Below are positions 1-12,111 of a stretch of 64,000 bases of DNA, one piece after another (positions within the stretch are counted from its first letter, which is position 1; every line of letters begins with the position of its first letter). The stretch covers positions 184,691,634 through 184,755,633 of the forward strand of contig OY726558.1 in the NCBI GenBank assembly GCA_963383645.1, read 5' to 3'. The DNA is from Muscardinus avellanarius. Taxonomy: Eukaryota > Chordata > Mammalia > Rodentia > Gliridae. The translations under genes and the position numbers were made by a program. A model generated the notes under the pieces. The model was not told where the DNA came from. It saw nothing but the letters and a program-made list of their open reading frames with translations, and made no database searches.

Positions 1-30
1 TCCCAAGTACTGAGATTACAGGTTTTCATG
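1..30 (-). repeat. SINE (B1-like) tail end, cut by window edge
   Basis: The first bases match the reverse complement of the B1/7SL 'cccaagtactgagattacagg' region seen in the complete SINEs further on. Only the edge of the element lies inside the window. Confidence 0.5.
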
Positions 31-841
31 ATCTTTTCCACCCTCTGTAAATTAGTTGCCATGAACAAAAACCCAGGAAGAGTCTAGTGACCAAGGTCGA
101 GGTGCCAGCAGACATGATGTCTAGTGAGGGCCTTCTTGGTGGCTCATACATTCCTGTCTCCTCACTGAGTCATGACAGGGCAAAAGAGGAGGCTCTGCTT
201 CCTAATCCTTTTTACATGAGGGCAAAACTCTATCACAAGGCTTTTCCTTCAGACATCAGCTGAGATCATTTAGCTCCAGCCTCCCAAAGGGCCTCATTTT
301 CTAATAATATCCATCTTGTAGTTCGGGCTTCGACATATGAATTTGGTTGGAGGAGGGGCATAGCACAAAAGTCCGTGACAGTGACTTTGCTAAATAGAAG
401 AGGCAGAATAAAATATGTATATTAATGTCCAACTCCATTAAAATCAGAGAAAAGTAACTTAGCAAAGTAAAATGCACATAAGACCTCTTACTTCATATAG
501 CTCACTCAAAATTTTGTAAATAAATTCTGCTAAAGTCATATAGTGTGCATATTATTTCCTAGAATGAATTAGTAGTTACAACAGTGATTAGGAAAGCAAG
601 TATTAAGCTATATTTGGTGACATAAAATTAATAAATAAAGGTAGTACACCATAAACCATATTTCTATTAAATAATCATAGAATTGAAGTTAATACTTTTG
701 AGATTGATCAATTATATATAAAAATCTTAAATGAATGTGAAGTTGAAATTACATTTTTAAAACTTTAAAAGTGCTCTATTTTTAAAGATAAAAATATTTA
801 ATTGAAGACTCTAGATAGCAACAAAAAAGAGCTTTAAAAGT
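31..841. other. No recognisable gene; unassigned AT-rich DNA
   Basis: No open frame of note and no repeat I could name. Base composition is AT-rich like most of the window. Confidence 0.4.
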
Positions 842-1208
842 TATAGTGAGCTTAATCAGGGACCAAAGTAAGAAACTGGATGCTCTCCTAATATGCAGAA
901 GCTAGAGAGAAAAAGGGTCATAGAAGGAACACTAGACAAAGAAGGAGAAACCATAGATGAGCAAATAAGGTGACCTGAGGAAGATGGGAAGGGGAAAAGG
1001 AGGAAATTCCCTAATATACATGATGTACATTCAAAAACATATCAAAGTCAATCAGTAAGCCAAACATGAGAAGGAGGAAGTGGGGAAGGAATGGGGAAGG
1101 AATTAGGGAAGGGCTAAATAAATGATGTGTGCATGTATGCATCTACCATCTTGTACTCCATTAAGATGTATGGCTACAATGCACTACTAAAAGAGTTTAA
1201 AAATAAAG
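842..1208 (+). mobile_element. L1 3' end (3' UTR), 5'-truncated
   Basis: This matches, over most of its length, the L1 3' UTR seen again near 56110-56480: the 'aatatgcagaagctag' motif, the 'aaggaggaaattccctaat' stretch, a purine-rich GGAAGG tract, then a pyrimidine/ATG-rich end running into AATAAAG. Sense on the plus strand. No coding part remains. The purine-rich 3' UTR is typical of mammalian L1. Confidence 0.75.
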
Positions 1209-1214
1209 TTAGAA

Positions 1215-1438
1215 GCCAGGCGTGGTGGCGTACGTTTGTAATCCCAGCATTCGGGAGGCTGAGACCTGAGGATCGCGGTTTGCGATCAGCCTCAGCTACT
1301 TAGTGAGGCCCTCCTCAACTTACTGAGACCCTGTTTCAAAATAAAGAATAAAAAATAGGGCAGGGGGTGTATCTTGGAGAACAAATGCCCCTGGGTTCCA
1401 TCCCCAGATCTGCAAAAAAAATTAATAAAATAAAATTA
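1215..1438 (+). mobile_element. Dimeric B1-ID SINE, older subtype
   Basis: The left half is 7SL/B1-like (starts gccaggcgtggtggcg, with 'gggaggctgag'). The right half is ID/tRNA-like (ends 'gggttccatccccag') and is followed by an A-rich tail. The middle has the 'cctcagctacttagtgagg' motif that marks the older of the two SINE subtypes in this window. Confidence 0.85.
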
Positions 1439-2311
1439 AAGTTAGAGCTTTCCATAATTCTATCATTTACTGTCAAAAATATTCAGAAAATTTTGAGAGA
1501 AACAAATAACCTCAATAGCTCAGAAATGAGCATTTCGCATGTGCATAAAACAGCCAAAGGATTTTTTTTTAATAAAGTATCTGTTTTGGAAAACATATGC
1601 TTTCCTACCTAAATATCATTAGTTTTGCAATAACAATAATTTTCTGGTAGTATCCTTAATCTATTTTCCAAAATATTTGTAAAATTATATTTCTGATAAA
1701 CAGTATGGTTTCTAAAGGTCATTTTATTTTTAAAAGTTCTATTATAAGGGATAATAAATTACACAATTTTTTGCATTACAAAATTAAAAAGTAAACACGT
1801 GAAAGAGAAAGAAAACATAGCCTGAAAAATAATTCTCCTCTTTGATCTTATATAAATGCCAACATTTGGCCTGCCTTATTATTTTTATATATAAATATCT
1901 AAATTGGTCAACCAATAATTCATGCATATGTGTTCCCCCTTTTTCAAGGCAATTTATAAACATGATTTGTAGTAACTGCAAAGAGACAGAGAAATTAAGA
2001 AACCTGCCCAAGGTTATAAAAGTTAATGGTGAGAGTCCTGAAATGAATCTAAGCACACCCTATATCCTCAGCTGCCACTCTACTGTCTTTCCATGGATTC
2101 ACTTGAAAAAAGAAGAAAAGATGACATCACAGGTAATACAGGAAAATATTAAGTAGGTGAGGGAAGCAGGGAATGTGTCTTTGCCACAAAGATTTGGCCT
2201 TTTAGTATTAAATTCAGTAACAAATGACAAGGAAATATCATATTCACCACTGCAATAATCCAGCTACAAGAAAAGTAATTGAAAATAAAAATCATCCATT
2301 ATAATATATAC
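1439..2311. other. No recognisable gene
   Basis: AT-rich sequence. The short open frames here lack any recognisable motif and overlap on both strands, as expected by chance. Confidence 0.4.
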
Positions 2312-2508
2312 TATTTTTTTTTTTGGTGATACTGGGGTTCCAGGAAACCCATCTACATCCAGGCTACACTCCCAGACCTATTTTATATATTTTTAAATTT
2401 GGAAACAGGGTCTCTTAAGCCAGCGAGGCTGGCTTCAAACCTGCCTGATCCTCCTGTCTCTGCCTCCCAAGCGCGAAGATTACAAGTGTGCACCACCACG
2501 CCCGGTTA
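2312..2508 (-). mobile_element. Dimeric B1-ID SINE, younger subtype, antisense
   Basis: The T-run at the left is the tail. It is followed by the reverse complement of the ID half ('ggtgatactggggttccagg'), then the B1 half ending 'caccaccacgcccggt'. The marker 'aagccagcgaggctggctt' assigns it to the younger subtype. Confidence 0.85.
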
Positions 2509-3114
2509 ATATACACTATTTTTTAATGCAAAGGGAAGCATACAAATATGTAAACCATGAATCATGCTTCAAGGAGCATAAAGTTTAATAAGAAAGGCAA
2601 AAGTAAGTGAATAAAAAGAAAGTATATTTACAATCAAATAAGGATAAACAGAATAACTGGGTAAAGACAGTGATATTCATATAATTAATTATGATGTAAT
2701 CATAAACTGTCAATTTAATTGATAGCATGGTTATTAATTATGCTAATTAATAACATTGATAAATATATCATGAATAATATGTATTAATAAAATAAATATT
2801 AATATCTATATACTAGTATAACAAATACATAAAATAAAATAATTATTTTATAATTTTATAATGAGATGGGAAATTTTTTCATTCAAAGAAGAAAAATAGC
2901 CACTTCCTTAAGGAGATAAAATAATTTAATTAAATGTAACATAATTTTGCACATCTACAATAATAATTTACTATTCAGACTTTATTGTTTTTCATAACTG
3001 TGCTAGATAAAGTAATATAATTAGGCAAAAATTATTACTTGGTTAGGGATTTACTTTTCATGAATGCTATTTTTTAAATCCATAATAGGATAAAGATGTT
3101 TATATACTTAGATA
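2509..3114. repeat. AT-rich low-complexity stretch
   Basis: About 2690-2860 is almost pure A/T with recurring 'attaat/aatatt' words, and no open frame of note. No gene seen. Confidence 0.5.
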
Positions 3115-3392
3115 ATTGGATGCTATCATTGAAGTGAAGACTTCAATACAAACTATGAACAATAGATTAGACCACATGGAAAATAGAATCTCACTCTTAA
3201 AAGAGAATCACTACAAAAATGAATATATAGTATATAATTTAGAAAAAACAATTTGATAGCATGAATTGGATAGCAAAGAAATATAGGCCTATCTTAAAAG
3301 ACCTAGACTAAGAATAATAGGCATAGAAGGTGAAACCAAAAGAATCAACAATCTCTTCAAAGAAATATCTGAAATTTTCCAAACATAAAATA
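3115..3392 (+). pseudogene. L1 ORF1 fragment, decayed
   Basis: The DNA aligns by eye with the ORF1 coding region at 8580-8860: 'accacatggaaaatagaatctc', then 'aaaccaaaagaatcaacaatctcttc'. It covers part of the coiled coil and the start of the RNA-binding part. Several stops and indels make it non-coding. It is more diverged than the ORF1 copies near 8.4 and 12.9 kb. Confidence 0.7.
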
Positions 3393-5342
3393 AGAATAGT
3401 GACTATATTGTGTTCTTGTTTATAAATACGTGCTAATATTCTTCTCAGGAGAATATCTCATATGTATTAATGTTCATATTGATAACAATATATGTGTTGT
3501 TTTTTTATAATCTTTCCATTTTCTTAGAATAATAGTTGTGTTTTACAAAATTTGAATAGTACAACTTTCTACTATTTTGGGTTTCACTAAAAGACAAAGG
3601 CTATAGAACAGTGTGTACCAATCATTAGCATTAAATAAAACTGCCTTATTTGTTCTCTGCTTTTTTCATTAATAATCATGCTGCCACATTCTTCAATGGC
3701 TTAAATTTTAAGTAGATTTAATGGAAGTTTTCATATGCTATATAAAATATATTAATAACCTTTAAAATATAATTTCTCCTTCAATTAGTCTTTAGAGTGG
3801 ATCATTCAAGATTTTCCCCTTTAGCACCTGTACTTCTACTTAAATCATTATTTAATACCTTTTAGAGTCCTTTATCTGATCATCATTTTTCAAAAATCCT
3901 TAAGTATGGCAGCTCCCTGAAATAGCCACTGAAAATCATACAATTAATTTCTGCACAGGGACTGAAGATGAGATTATTCTAACATAAATCATCAGTCTCA
4001 TCTTCGCAGGCTTGTAGAAGGCACACACAATGCAAACATTCACTTACCAATCTTCATTTATTGTAATGTGCTACTTATTATTATTCAGGACATCAAAACT
4101 CTCTTGTCAAAAGACAGTCATGTAAAACAAAGTCAGCATATTCAAAAGATTTAGAGTAAGGCTGACTCTGGCTGAGTCAGTAACCCTTTGCTTTTAGCAC
4201 ATAACAAATATTTTACATAAAGGCAGTAGAATTGGTGTTATTCCATATAGGCATAGATTTCCTCCACCCTCGTGAATACGTGACAGGCACATGATGATAA
4301 AATGACACATAATGTTGAAATAAATCCACTCCTCAGAGAAATTATTTAAAGACAACAGGGTCCCAATATTTATCCACATAGAAAACATTTATTGAATCCC
4401 TACTGCAATCTTCATCTACAAATGAGGCAAAAGTATTCCTTACCTAATTGTCTCAGTCAACATATTCACTGTTATCATCCAAAAGTCTGGCCACACATTT
4501 AAAGGAAGCTTTATTTGCTCACAGTTTTTTGGAGATTCTGGGTTCATTTCATATAAGGCCAGGGACTGAAGCTCAGGGAACAGTGGCAGGAAGCAGAGAG
4601 AGGGTGAGAGCAAGGGCTCTGCTCTCATGTCATGGAGCCAGAAGTAAGAAAGAAAACAAGCAAGCACATGATAGGAAGAAATAAACAAGCAGGTGATAGG
4701 AAGAAACAAGCACAATTCCCACGGTCATATGCCTAGGGACCCACTTTTTCCATCTACACTCCATTAGCAGAGGTTATCACTAGCTAAAGCCACTGCAATG
4801 TATTTATCTACTGATTTGATTATAACATTTCATGACTAAATCTTATTAACCCTGAATATTAATACATAAGATTTACAGGGAGCCCTCTATATCTCACCAT
4901 AAAACATATTATTTAACAAATCACTATATTCTTCACACAAATAGGGCTCTTGTTCTGAGAAATAAATAAGATCCATTCAGATCCTTTCCTATATTTAGTT
5001 TTATGGGAAAAAAAATTAAAAGAGCTAATATTAAGTTACACTAACCCTAGAAGAAAAATGAAAGGGGGAAATCAATAGTTAAACTTCTTCCTTGCCTTCA
5101 GTCAGATCCCCTTTCAGATTTTTTCTCTGTGCAAAGCATGGACAGTGACCTGAGCTTAACTCTAGATCCAGTCCCATTGATACCAGCCATCTGCATAGAC
5201 TGAGAAAAGCTCAAAGGACCAGGTCTACAGCAGAAAAGGTGCCAAAGGTACTCAGTATCTGCACAGAGAGACTGCAGAGGCTCCTCTGATGGAAATTCAC
5301 TTATTTATAGAGTTGTATTAGTTTGTTGGTGTTATTTTTATC
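3393..5342. other. No recognisable gene
   Basis: Unassigned, mostly AT-rich DNA. The 80-90-codon open frames near 4440-4715 occur on both strands over the same bases and show no domain or codon signature, so I do not call them. Confidence 0.4.
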
Positions 5343-5343
5343 T

Positions 5344-5380
<37 letters not shown>
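5343..5380. repeat. (TG)n microsatellite
   Basis: About 19 TG units with little interruption, followed by a pyrimidine-rich stretch to about 5520. Confidence 0.9.
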
Positions 5381-5383
<3 letters not shown>

Positions 5384-5734
5384 AAGTGTGTATACATGGT
5401 TGTTTTACCTTCTTCCCAAACCCACTCCAAAGCTTCTTCCCTTGTGTATACCTACTCTCTCCTCTCTGTTCCTTTTCTTTCTTTTTTTTTCCTCTTCTCT
5501 ATTCCTCATCTTGTATTAAATCCATTTCATACTACTATACCAGAAACTCTAGATTGGCTACAAAATACTACTACACTTTTACTATCTCTAATCTATAATA
5601 TATACTAACTTACCAAACTCATACTCTCTATTTGATACTTTCTGAGGCTTTACCCTAACCTTTCATTTATGACTTCACTTCACCCCTCTCTCATACTTCA
5701 CTGTTGAACACAATACAACTTGTCCTTGGATACA

Positions 5735-6748
5735 CCAGATGACACGTAGAGACTGAGCAAAACCTATCAAAAGCAACAGATACAAACCTCTGAAATCATG
5801 AGAAGGAGGAACAACAAGGAAGAAATGCGCTCCCACAACACCAAAGTAACAGAACCTGACAACACAGAATTGCAGAGATTCCCAAAAGGTCAAATCAGGA
5901 ATGTAACTGTAGAAATAATACAGGACTTCCAAAAAGAATTTAGAGAGTCTGAAAAAATAAAGGATGCAATCATTGAAGTGAAGGCATCAATTCAAATTAT
6001 AAACAATTGATTAGACCACATGGAGAACAGAATCTAGTTCCTAGAATATGATCACTCCAAAATTGAACACATAGTATAAAACTTGAAAGAAACAATTCCA
6101 CAGCATGAATTGGACATTAAAGAAATATGGGCCCATTCTTTAAAAAGCTAACCTAAGAATGATTGGCATGGAAGAGCAAAAAGAAGGTGAAACCAAAGGG
6201 ATCAACAATCTTTTCAAAAAAATATCAGAAAATTTTACAAACATAGAACAAGATGTTGATACACAGGTACAGAAAACTTCTAGAGCTTTCTTTAGATAAG
6301 ATTGGAGAAAAGACACATAATAGTTAAACTGACCAATTTAGGAGCCACAGAGAGAACCTTAAAGGCATCAAAAAATAAAAGACCAAGTGACATTCAGAGG
6401 CAAACCAATTAGAATCACTCCAGACTTCCCAAACCAAATTATGAAAGCCAGAAGGGTCTGGAGTAGCATATTCCAAACTCTGAAAGAAAACAACTTGCAG
6501 ACAAAAATTTCCTACCCAGCAAAACTATCTCTCAAATTTGAAAGGGAAATAAAAGTCTTCCATGAGAAACAGAAGCTAAAGGAATCCCAGCACTAGAGAA
6601 CATACTCAAAGAGATTAACTGCAAAGAAGAAATAAATAATACACACCAGAACCAAAAATCATAAATTTCCATCCAGTAAACAACTAAGCAAAGAAGAACA
6701 AACACAACCTCAAACAGAATTTAAATCTCAACATGTTAAGAATTAAAA
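5735..6748 (+). pseudogene. 5' part of host L1 with broken ORF1
   Basis: The short 5' UTR remnant ends in 'ctgaaatcatg', the same context as the start of the younger ORF1 copies. ORF1 begins at the ATG at 5798 and should run to the TAA near 6689. The first frame stops near 6008 and the protein is split by several further stops and shifts. Recognisable pieces are the coiled coil (about 5850-6010) and the C-terminal part with 'FRGKPIRITPDFPN' (about 6390-6430). L1 ORF1p is a trimeric RNA-binding chaperone; this copy cannot make it. Downstream of the ORF1 stop the normal L1 inter-ORF sequence follows, which gives the reference for the two half-L1 copies. Confidence 0.8.
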
Positions 6749-6760
6749 ATCATCTCTCAA

Positions 6761-6954
6761 GCGCCAGGCGTGGTGGCGCACGCTTGTAATCCCCGCGCTT
6801 GGGAGGCAGAGACAGGAGGATCACGCAGGTTCAAAGCCAGCCTCGCTGGCTTAAGAGACCCTGTTTCCAAAACTAAAAAAAATAGGTCTGGGAGTGTAGC
6901 CCGGATATAGAAGGGCTTCCAGGAACCCCAGTACCACCAAAAAAAAAAAAAAAA
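6761..6954 (+). mobile_element. Dimeric B1-ID SINE, younger subtype, with TSD
   Basis: A complete element from gcgccaggcgtggtggcgc to a long A tail. It is flanked by direct repeats containing 'atcatctctcaa' (ending at 6760 and 6970), so it inserted into the ORF1-ORF2 spacer of the host L1. Confidence 0.92.
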
Positions 6955-6970
6955 AAAAATCATCTCTCAA

Positions 6971-7670
6971 TAATCACAATGAACGAAAATGGCCTCAACT
7001 CCCCAATAAAAAGACATAAAGTGGCAAAATGGATTAAAAACCAGAATTCATCTATCTATTGCCTACAAGAAACACACCTTACAAGTAAAGATAATAACAA
7101 AATTACAGTTTGTTACTAGTAACAAACTTAGTCTAGATAGTCTAAATAACAAACTTAGTCGAGAGAAAGGTAATCCATGCCAACTGAACTTGAATACAAG
7201 CAAGAGTAGCACCTATAATATCAGACAAGTTAAATTTCAAGCCCAAGCTTATTAAAAGAAACAAAGCAGGTATTTTTTTTAACTTGTAAAAGGAACAATA
7301 CAGCAAGATATTGAAACAAAAATAAAGAGCTTACTATCAAAGAAAAGCTCAGGAACAGATGGTTTCCTAAGTGAATTTTATAAAACATTTATAGAAGAGC
7401 TAATCCAGATTATCTTCAATCTATTTAATGAAACAGAAAAAAACAGGACTCTCCCAAATACATTCTATGAAGACAACATCATATTAATTTCAAAACCAAA
7501 TATAAAAAGCTCAAAAAGGGAAAAATACAGGCCTATAACTCTGATGAACTTGGATGCAAAATACTAGCAAAATTCATTCAAAACCACATCAAGAAAATTA
7601 TACTCTATGACCAGGTAGAGTTCATCCCAGGGATGCACAGCTGGTTCAACATATGAAAATCAATCCATGT
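6971..7670 (+). pseudogene. Host L1 ORF2, N-terminal and middle pieces
   Basis: It begins with the start of L1 ORF2 ('aatggcctcaactccccaataaaaagacat', endonuclease domain) but jumps near 7279 to sequence from the reverse-transcriptase domain ('gatggtttcctaagtgaatttta' and later 'ggttcaacatatgaaaat'). Roughly 1 kb or more of ORF2 is therefore missing. A 26-bp local duplication containing 'aacaaacttagtc' lies at 7122-7166. The piece is cut at 7670 by the half-L1 insertion and resumes at 10372. Confidence 0.8.
7655..7670 (+). repeat. TSD, left copy
   Basis: GAAAATCAATCCATGT, repeated exactly at 10372-10387. It is host L1 ORF2 sequence. Confidence 0.93.
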
Positions 7671-7671
7671 G

Positions 7672-8401
7672 ATTACCACAAAATCAGCGCCTTTCATAGC
7701 CAGAAAACACCATCACCAGAGAAACAAAAAATCACCAGGCTCCAGAGAGAAAGCAGACTGAGAACAGAGCCACAGAGGAGATACACTGGCGTCGCGCCCG
7801 AGGACGCGGCAGACGCGGCAGCAGCGCCATACTGCCGGAGGCACCGGCGAATTCACGGGACGGCTACAGCAAGCCGAGGTGAGCCACTGCGGAACAGCCA
7901 GGCGGGATTTCTCCGCGCAGAGAGCATCTAAAGCTCCCAGTGGCCGAGCTCAGCACACGCTGCAGGGATTCAGAGTAGAAATCAAAATTAAGAAGAAAAA
8001 CGCCAGCCCCATAGCCAAGGGCGTAGCAGCGGCGCCATATTGCCACCGGCAGCAGCAGCAGCGAATTCAGCGAGGCCAGTACAGCCACATCTGCGTACTC
8101 AAGAACAGTGAGTCAAATTGCAGGCCACAAAGGAGAAATCCCAGTACTGTACTCCCTGGGACTTGACCCAGTGGGGGAGGGGCGGTGGCAGAGATATCAC
8201 ACCATAGGAGAACATGCAACCTGGCACCCCCCCATAGTCTAAAGCAGCCTCTATGGACTCTCTGGGTCGGAGACTCTGTGATAAAACCCAGTAAAGGAGT
8301 AGTGGGGTCTGAGATACTACTGACTCGAGATCCAGAGCACCTTAAGTGAAGTCATAGTGACCCAAGGGAAGAACCCAGAGAAGGCACAAACATCTGAAAT
8401 C
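7672..8401 (+). promoter_or_regulatory. L1 5' UTR of half-L1 copy 1
   Basis: GC-rich (for example 'gcccgaggacgcggcagacg'), in contrast to its AT-rich surroundings, and nearly identical to 12147-12875. L1 5' UTRs carry an internal RNA polymerase II promoter, so this is the likely promoter region. I did not identify individual factor sites. Confidence 0.7.
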
Positions 8402-9314
8402 ATGGGAAAGAGGAATAATACTGGAGCAATTAATGCCCACAACCCCACAACATCAGAACCGGATAAAACAGAAATTCAGAGATTTCTAGAAGATCAAATC
8501 AGGAAAATAACTGTAGAAATAATAGAGGTGCTTCGAAAAGAACTCAGAGAGAGCCAAAAAGAGATAAAGGATGCAATTAATGAAGTAAAGGTCTCAATTC
8601 AAAGCACAAACAACCGATTAGAACACATGGAGAACAGAATCTCGCTCTTAGAAGATGAGCAATCCAAAAATGAACTCATAGTTTCTAATCTAGGAAAAAA
8701 TATCCGACAGCACTGATATTGAAGAAATATTGGCCCATTTTAAGAGAGCTAACCTAAGAATAATTGGAATAGAGGAGGGAAAAGAAAGTGAAACCAAAGG
8801 GATCAACAATCTCTTCAGGGAAGTAATAGCAGAAAATTTTCCAAACATAGAGCAAGAGGTTGATACAAAGGTCCAGGAAACTTATAGAACTCCCTTTAGA
8901 CAGGATCGGAGAAGAGGATCCCCACGCCACATAATTGTCAAAATGACCAATGTGGAAGCCAAACAGAGAATCTTAAAGGCAACAAAAACAAAGGGACAAG
9001 TGACATTCAGAGGCAAACCAATTAGAATCACTCCAGACTTCCCAAATCAAGTTATGAGAGCCAGAAGGGCTTCAAGTAACATATTTCAAACTCTGAAAGA
9101 AAACAACTTCCAGCCAAAAATTTCCTACCCAGCAAAACTTTCTATCAAATTAGATGGAGAAATAAGAAGCTTCCATGACAAACAGAAACTGAAGGAATTT
9201 ATGTCTTCAAAACCAGCACTAGAGAAAATACTCAAAGAGATTAACTACAAAGAAGAAATAGGTAACACACACCAGAACCAGAGAAACAAGAGTTTCCATC
9301 CAACAGACAACTAA
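8402..9314 (+). pseudogene. L1 ORF1, broken by a 5-bp deletion
   Basis: Start ATG at 8402 (an upstream in-frame GTG at 8357 is less likely). Compared with 12876-13760, the bases GGAAT are missing just after 8712. This shifts the frame and gives TGA at 8714-8716. The rest reads open in the other frame from 8730 to the TAA at 9312-9314. The pieces cover the coiled coil (about the first 100 residues), the RRM-like part and the C-terminal domain with 'FRGKPIRITPDFPN'. Over the first 300 bases I count about 8 substitutions against copy 2, so both are fairly young. The native C-terminus is kept here and ends at the TAA immediately before the half-L1 junction. Confidence 0.88.
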
Positions 9315-9344
9315 GATTGGTTATCTGTGGAGATTCATTATTTA

Positions 9345-10030
9345 TGTTAGTCTTTTACCTATCTCTAAAGGGTATTGTTTGCCTTTATTGTTGTTAATTT
9401 TTAGGATTTCTAGTTGGAATATTAATATACCTTCAGATATAGCAATTGGAAATATTTTATCCCATTCTATTAGTAACTGTTAACTCTGTTTACATTGTCT
9501 TTGGATATACAATTTTTTTTTATTTTTTTACTTTTTAGGGAGTCTGTATACTCCTCTGTTGCCTGTGTCATTGAAATCATAACCAAGAAATCACTGCCAA
9601 TTTCAATGTTGTGAGGTTTTATGACCCAGATTTTCTCCTAAAAGTTTATAGTCTTAAGATTTGTATTTGGGTCTATTATCTATTTTGAGTTAATATTTGT
9701 ATATGGGATTAGGTAAGGGTCCAATTTTATTCTTTTCCATGTAATTATTATTTTTTACAATATTTAGTTAAAAGATTATCATTTCCACCACCAAATGTTC
9801 GTGGAAACCTTGTCAAAAATAACTTGACAATATAGGGAAGAATTTAGCTCTAGGCTTTTATTTAACTCCAATGGTTTATATATCTGCCTTTAGAATAGTA
9901 CTACACTGTTTCAATTATTGTAGCTTTATATGGTTTGAAATCAGAAAATATATATCTTCTAGCTTTGTTCTTTTTCAAGATCATTTTGGGTACCTAGACT
10001 CCATATTCCATACTAGGATAGATTTTTTTC
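9345..10030 (-). mobile_element. Old L1 ORF2 3' region, antisense, inside half-L1 copy 1
   Basis: The sequence reads as the reverse complement of the L1 ORF2 C-terminal part. Markers on the plus strand are 'gagttaatatttgtatatggg', 'tttggtttgaaatcag'-like text at about 9930 and 'agctttgttctttttcaagat' at about 9962. It is diverged (old mammalian L1 rather than the young family). It lies between ORF1 and the L1 3' UTR of the surrounding insertion. Confidence 0.75.
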
Positions 10031-10221
10031 TGAAAAATAAATATATAAATATATGATAGTTTCACCTAAAAAATAGAAAAAAATATTCTCTGGTAAGAAA
10101 GAAAGCAAAAAGAAATATTGAAATGTTATCTTTAAGTCATCAAAAGCTTGGTATCAGACAAATGAAACTGTTATGTGAGATTATCATTTTTAATTTTAGA
10201 TAAATTGCCATAATACTAGAT

Positions 10222-10371
10222 GTCAACTACTAAGCCAAGCATGGGAGGGAGGGATAGGGAGAGAATGGGGTGGGGATTGGGTGGGGGCTGACTGGGAAAA
10301 GTGTGCATGTATGTCTACAAAAGTATGTATCCTACTATGATGTATGAATACAGTGCACCAATAAAAAAAAA
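10222..10371 (+). mobile_element. L1 3' UTR and A tail closing half-L1 copy 1
   Basis: It matches the L1 3' UTR near 56325-56480: 'actactaagccaagcatggga', a G-rich purine tract, then 'gtgcaccaataaaaaaaaa'. The tail abuts the right TSD. Confidence 0.85.
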
Positions 10372-10387
10372 GAAAATCAATCCATGT
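10372..10387 (+). repeat. TSD, right copy
   Basis: GAAAATCAATCCATGT, identical to 7655-7670. The host L1 ORF2 then continues without loss. Confidence 0.93.
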
Positions 10388-12100
10388 AAATCATCATATA
10401 AACAGAACCAAAGACAAAAATCACATGATCAATTCAATAGATGCTGAAAAAGCATTTAACAAAGTCAACATTCTTTTATGCTAACAAAACTTCAGAGAAT
10501 TGGAATAGAAGAAACCTAACTCAACATCATAAAGACAAACTACAATAGGACCACAACCAACTTCATATTAAATAGAAAAAAACTTCAAGAATTTCCCCTA
10601 AAAAAAGAAACAAGACAAAGATGTCCATTATTACTACTTCTCTTCAGTATAGTACTTGAGACTCTATACTTGAGCAATAAGGCAAGAAAAAATTAAAGGA
10701 GTACAAATAAGAAAAGAAGAACTCAAACTTTCACTACTTGCAGATGACTTGATACTCTACTTAGAAGACCCAACAAACTCAACCAAAAGGCTTAGAGAAC
10801 TGTTCAATAAATTCAACAAAGTGTTTGGATACAAACTCAATCTTAAAAAATCAGAAGATTTTCTGTATATCAACCATAAATCCAATGAAAAAGAAATCCA
10901 GAAAACATTTCCACTCAGGATTACCCACAAGAAAATAAAATACTTAGGAATAAACTTTAACCAAGGAGTTAAAAGAACTCTAAAAATAAAATTATAAAAC
11001 ATTGAAAAAAGAAATTGAAGACTTTAAAAGATGAAAAGATCTTCCATGTTCATGAATAGGCAGAGTAAATATCATCAAAATGGCCATCTACAGGTTCAAT
11101 GCAATACCCATTAAATTACCAAGATCATTCCTCACAAACATAGAAAAAATAATCTTTAAGTTCATTTGGAACAAAAAACAAAAACAAAAAAAAAAACCCA
11201 GAATAGCCAAAGTAGTTCTCAGCAACAAAAACCATGCATGATATAGTTTAAACCTGACTTTAAACTATACTACAAAGCCATAGTAATAAAAACAACATGG
11301 TACTGGCACAAAAACTGACACATAGACCAATGGAGCAGAATAGAAGACTCAGAAACAAATGCACCTACTTGCAGCTAAATGATTTTTTACAAAGGGGCCA
11401 AAAACATACACAGGAAAAAACAGCCTATGGTATTGGCAAAACTGGTTAGCCATATGCATAAAATGGAAATAAAACCCACTTTTTCACCATGCAAAAGAAT
11501 CAATTCTAGATGGAGCAAATTAGAAATTAGACCTTGATGATCCTTGAAGGGGGCATAAGTCCAACACTGAAATACATAGGCATAAGTAAAAACTTTCTCA
11601 ACAAGACCCCAAAGGCACAACAAACTAAAAGGCAGATCAATATGTGGAATTGTATTAAACTGAAGAGCTTCTGTACAGCAAATAAAACTATCAAGAACCT
11701 CAACTGAGAGTCAATAGAATGGGATAATATTTTTGCCAACTACTCCTCTGATAGAGGACTACTCTCTAGAATATACAGAGAACTCAAGAAACTCAGCACT
11801 AAGAAAATAAATAACCCAATCATAAAATGGTCAAGTGAACCAGATACTTCATGAAGGAAGAAATTCAAATGGCCAATAAATGCTTTAAAAATGCTTAACA
11901 TCATTAGCAATCAGAGAGATGCAAATGAAAACTACCCTGAGATTTCACCTAACTCCAACTTGAATGGCAATCATTCGAAACACAAACAACAAATGCTGAC
12001 AAGGGTATGGAGAAGTTGGAACTCTACTACATTGTTGGTAGGATTACAAATTAGTGCAACCACTTTGGAAAACAGTATGGAGGATCCTAAGAAGAATGGG
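10388..12100 (+). pseudogene. Host L1 ORF2, reverse transcriptase to C-terminus
   Basis: Continuation of the ORF2 interrupted at 7670. The RT active-site region is visible as LADD at about 10738-10750, where functional L1 has (F/Y)ADD, followed by the 'YLEDP' and 'YLGI' motifs. Many stops break it. Downstream sequence runs through the C-terminal part until about 12100, where the match to L1 ends abruptly. The expected 3' UTR is missing and half-L1 copy 2 begins just after. A 76-codon open piece at about 10749-10994 is the longest intact part. Confidence 0.85.
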
Positions 12101-12111
12101 GATGGAGAAAA

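Larger units (their letters stand above)
7671..10371 (+). mobile_element. Half-L1 (ORF1 only) retrotransposon copy 1
   Basis: This is a complete 2.7 kb insertion bounded by a 16-bp TSD and ending in AATAAAAAAAAA. In order: L1 5' UTR (7672-8401), ORF1 (8402-9314), a 26-base tail starting right after the ORF1 stop, about 0.7 kb of old L1 in antisense (about 9345-10030), about 190 bp unassigned, and an L1 3' UTR (about 10222-10371). ORF2 is absent. Half-L1 (HAL1) elements with ORF1 but no ORF2 are an established class; this copy fits it but has an odd filler in the ORF2 place. Mobilisation must have used ORF2p from another L1. Confidence 0.8.
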
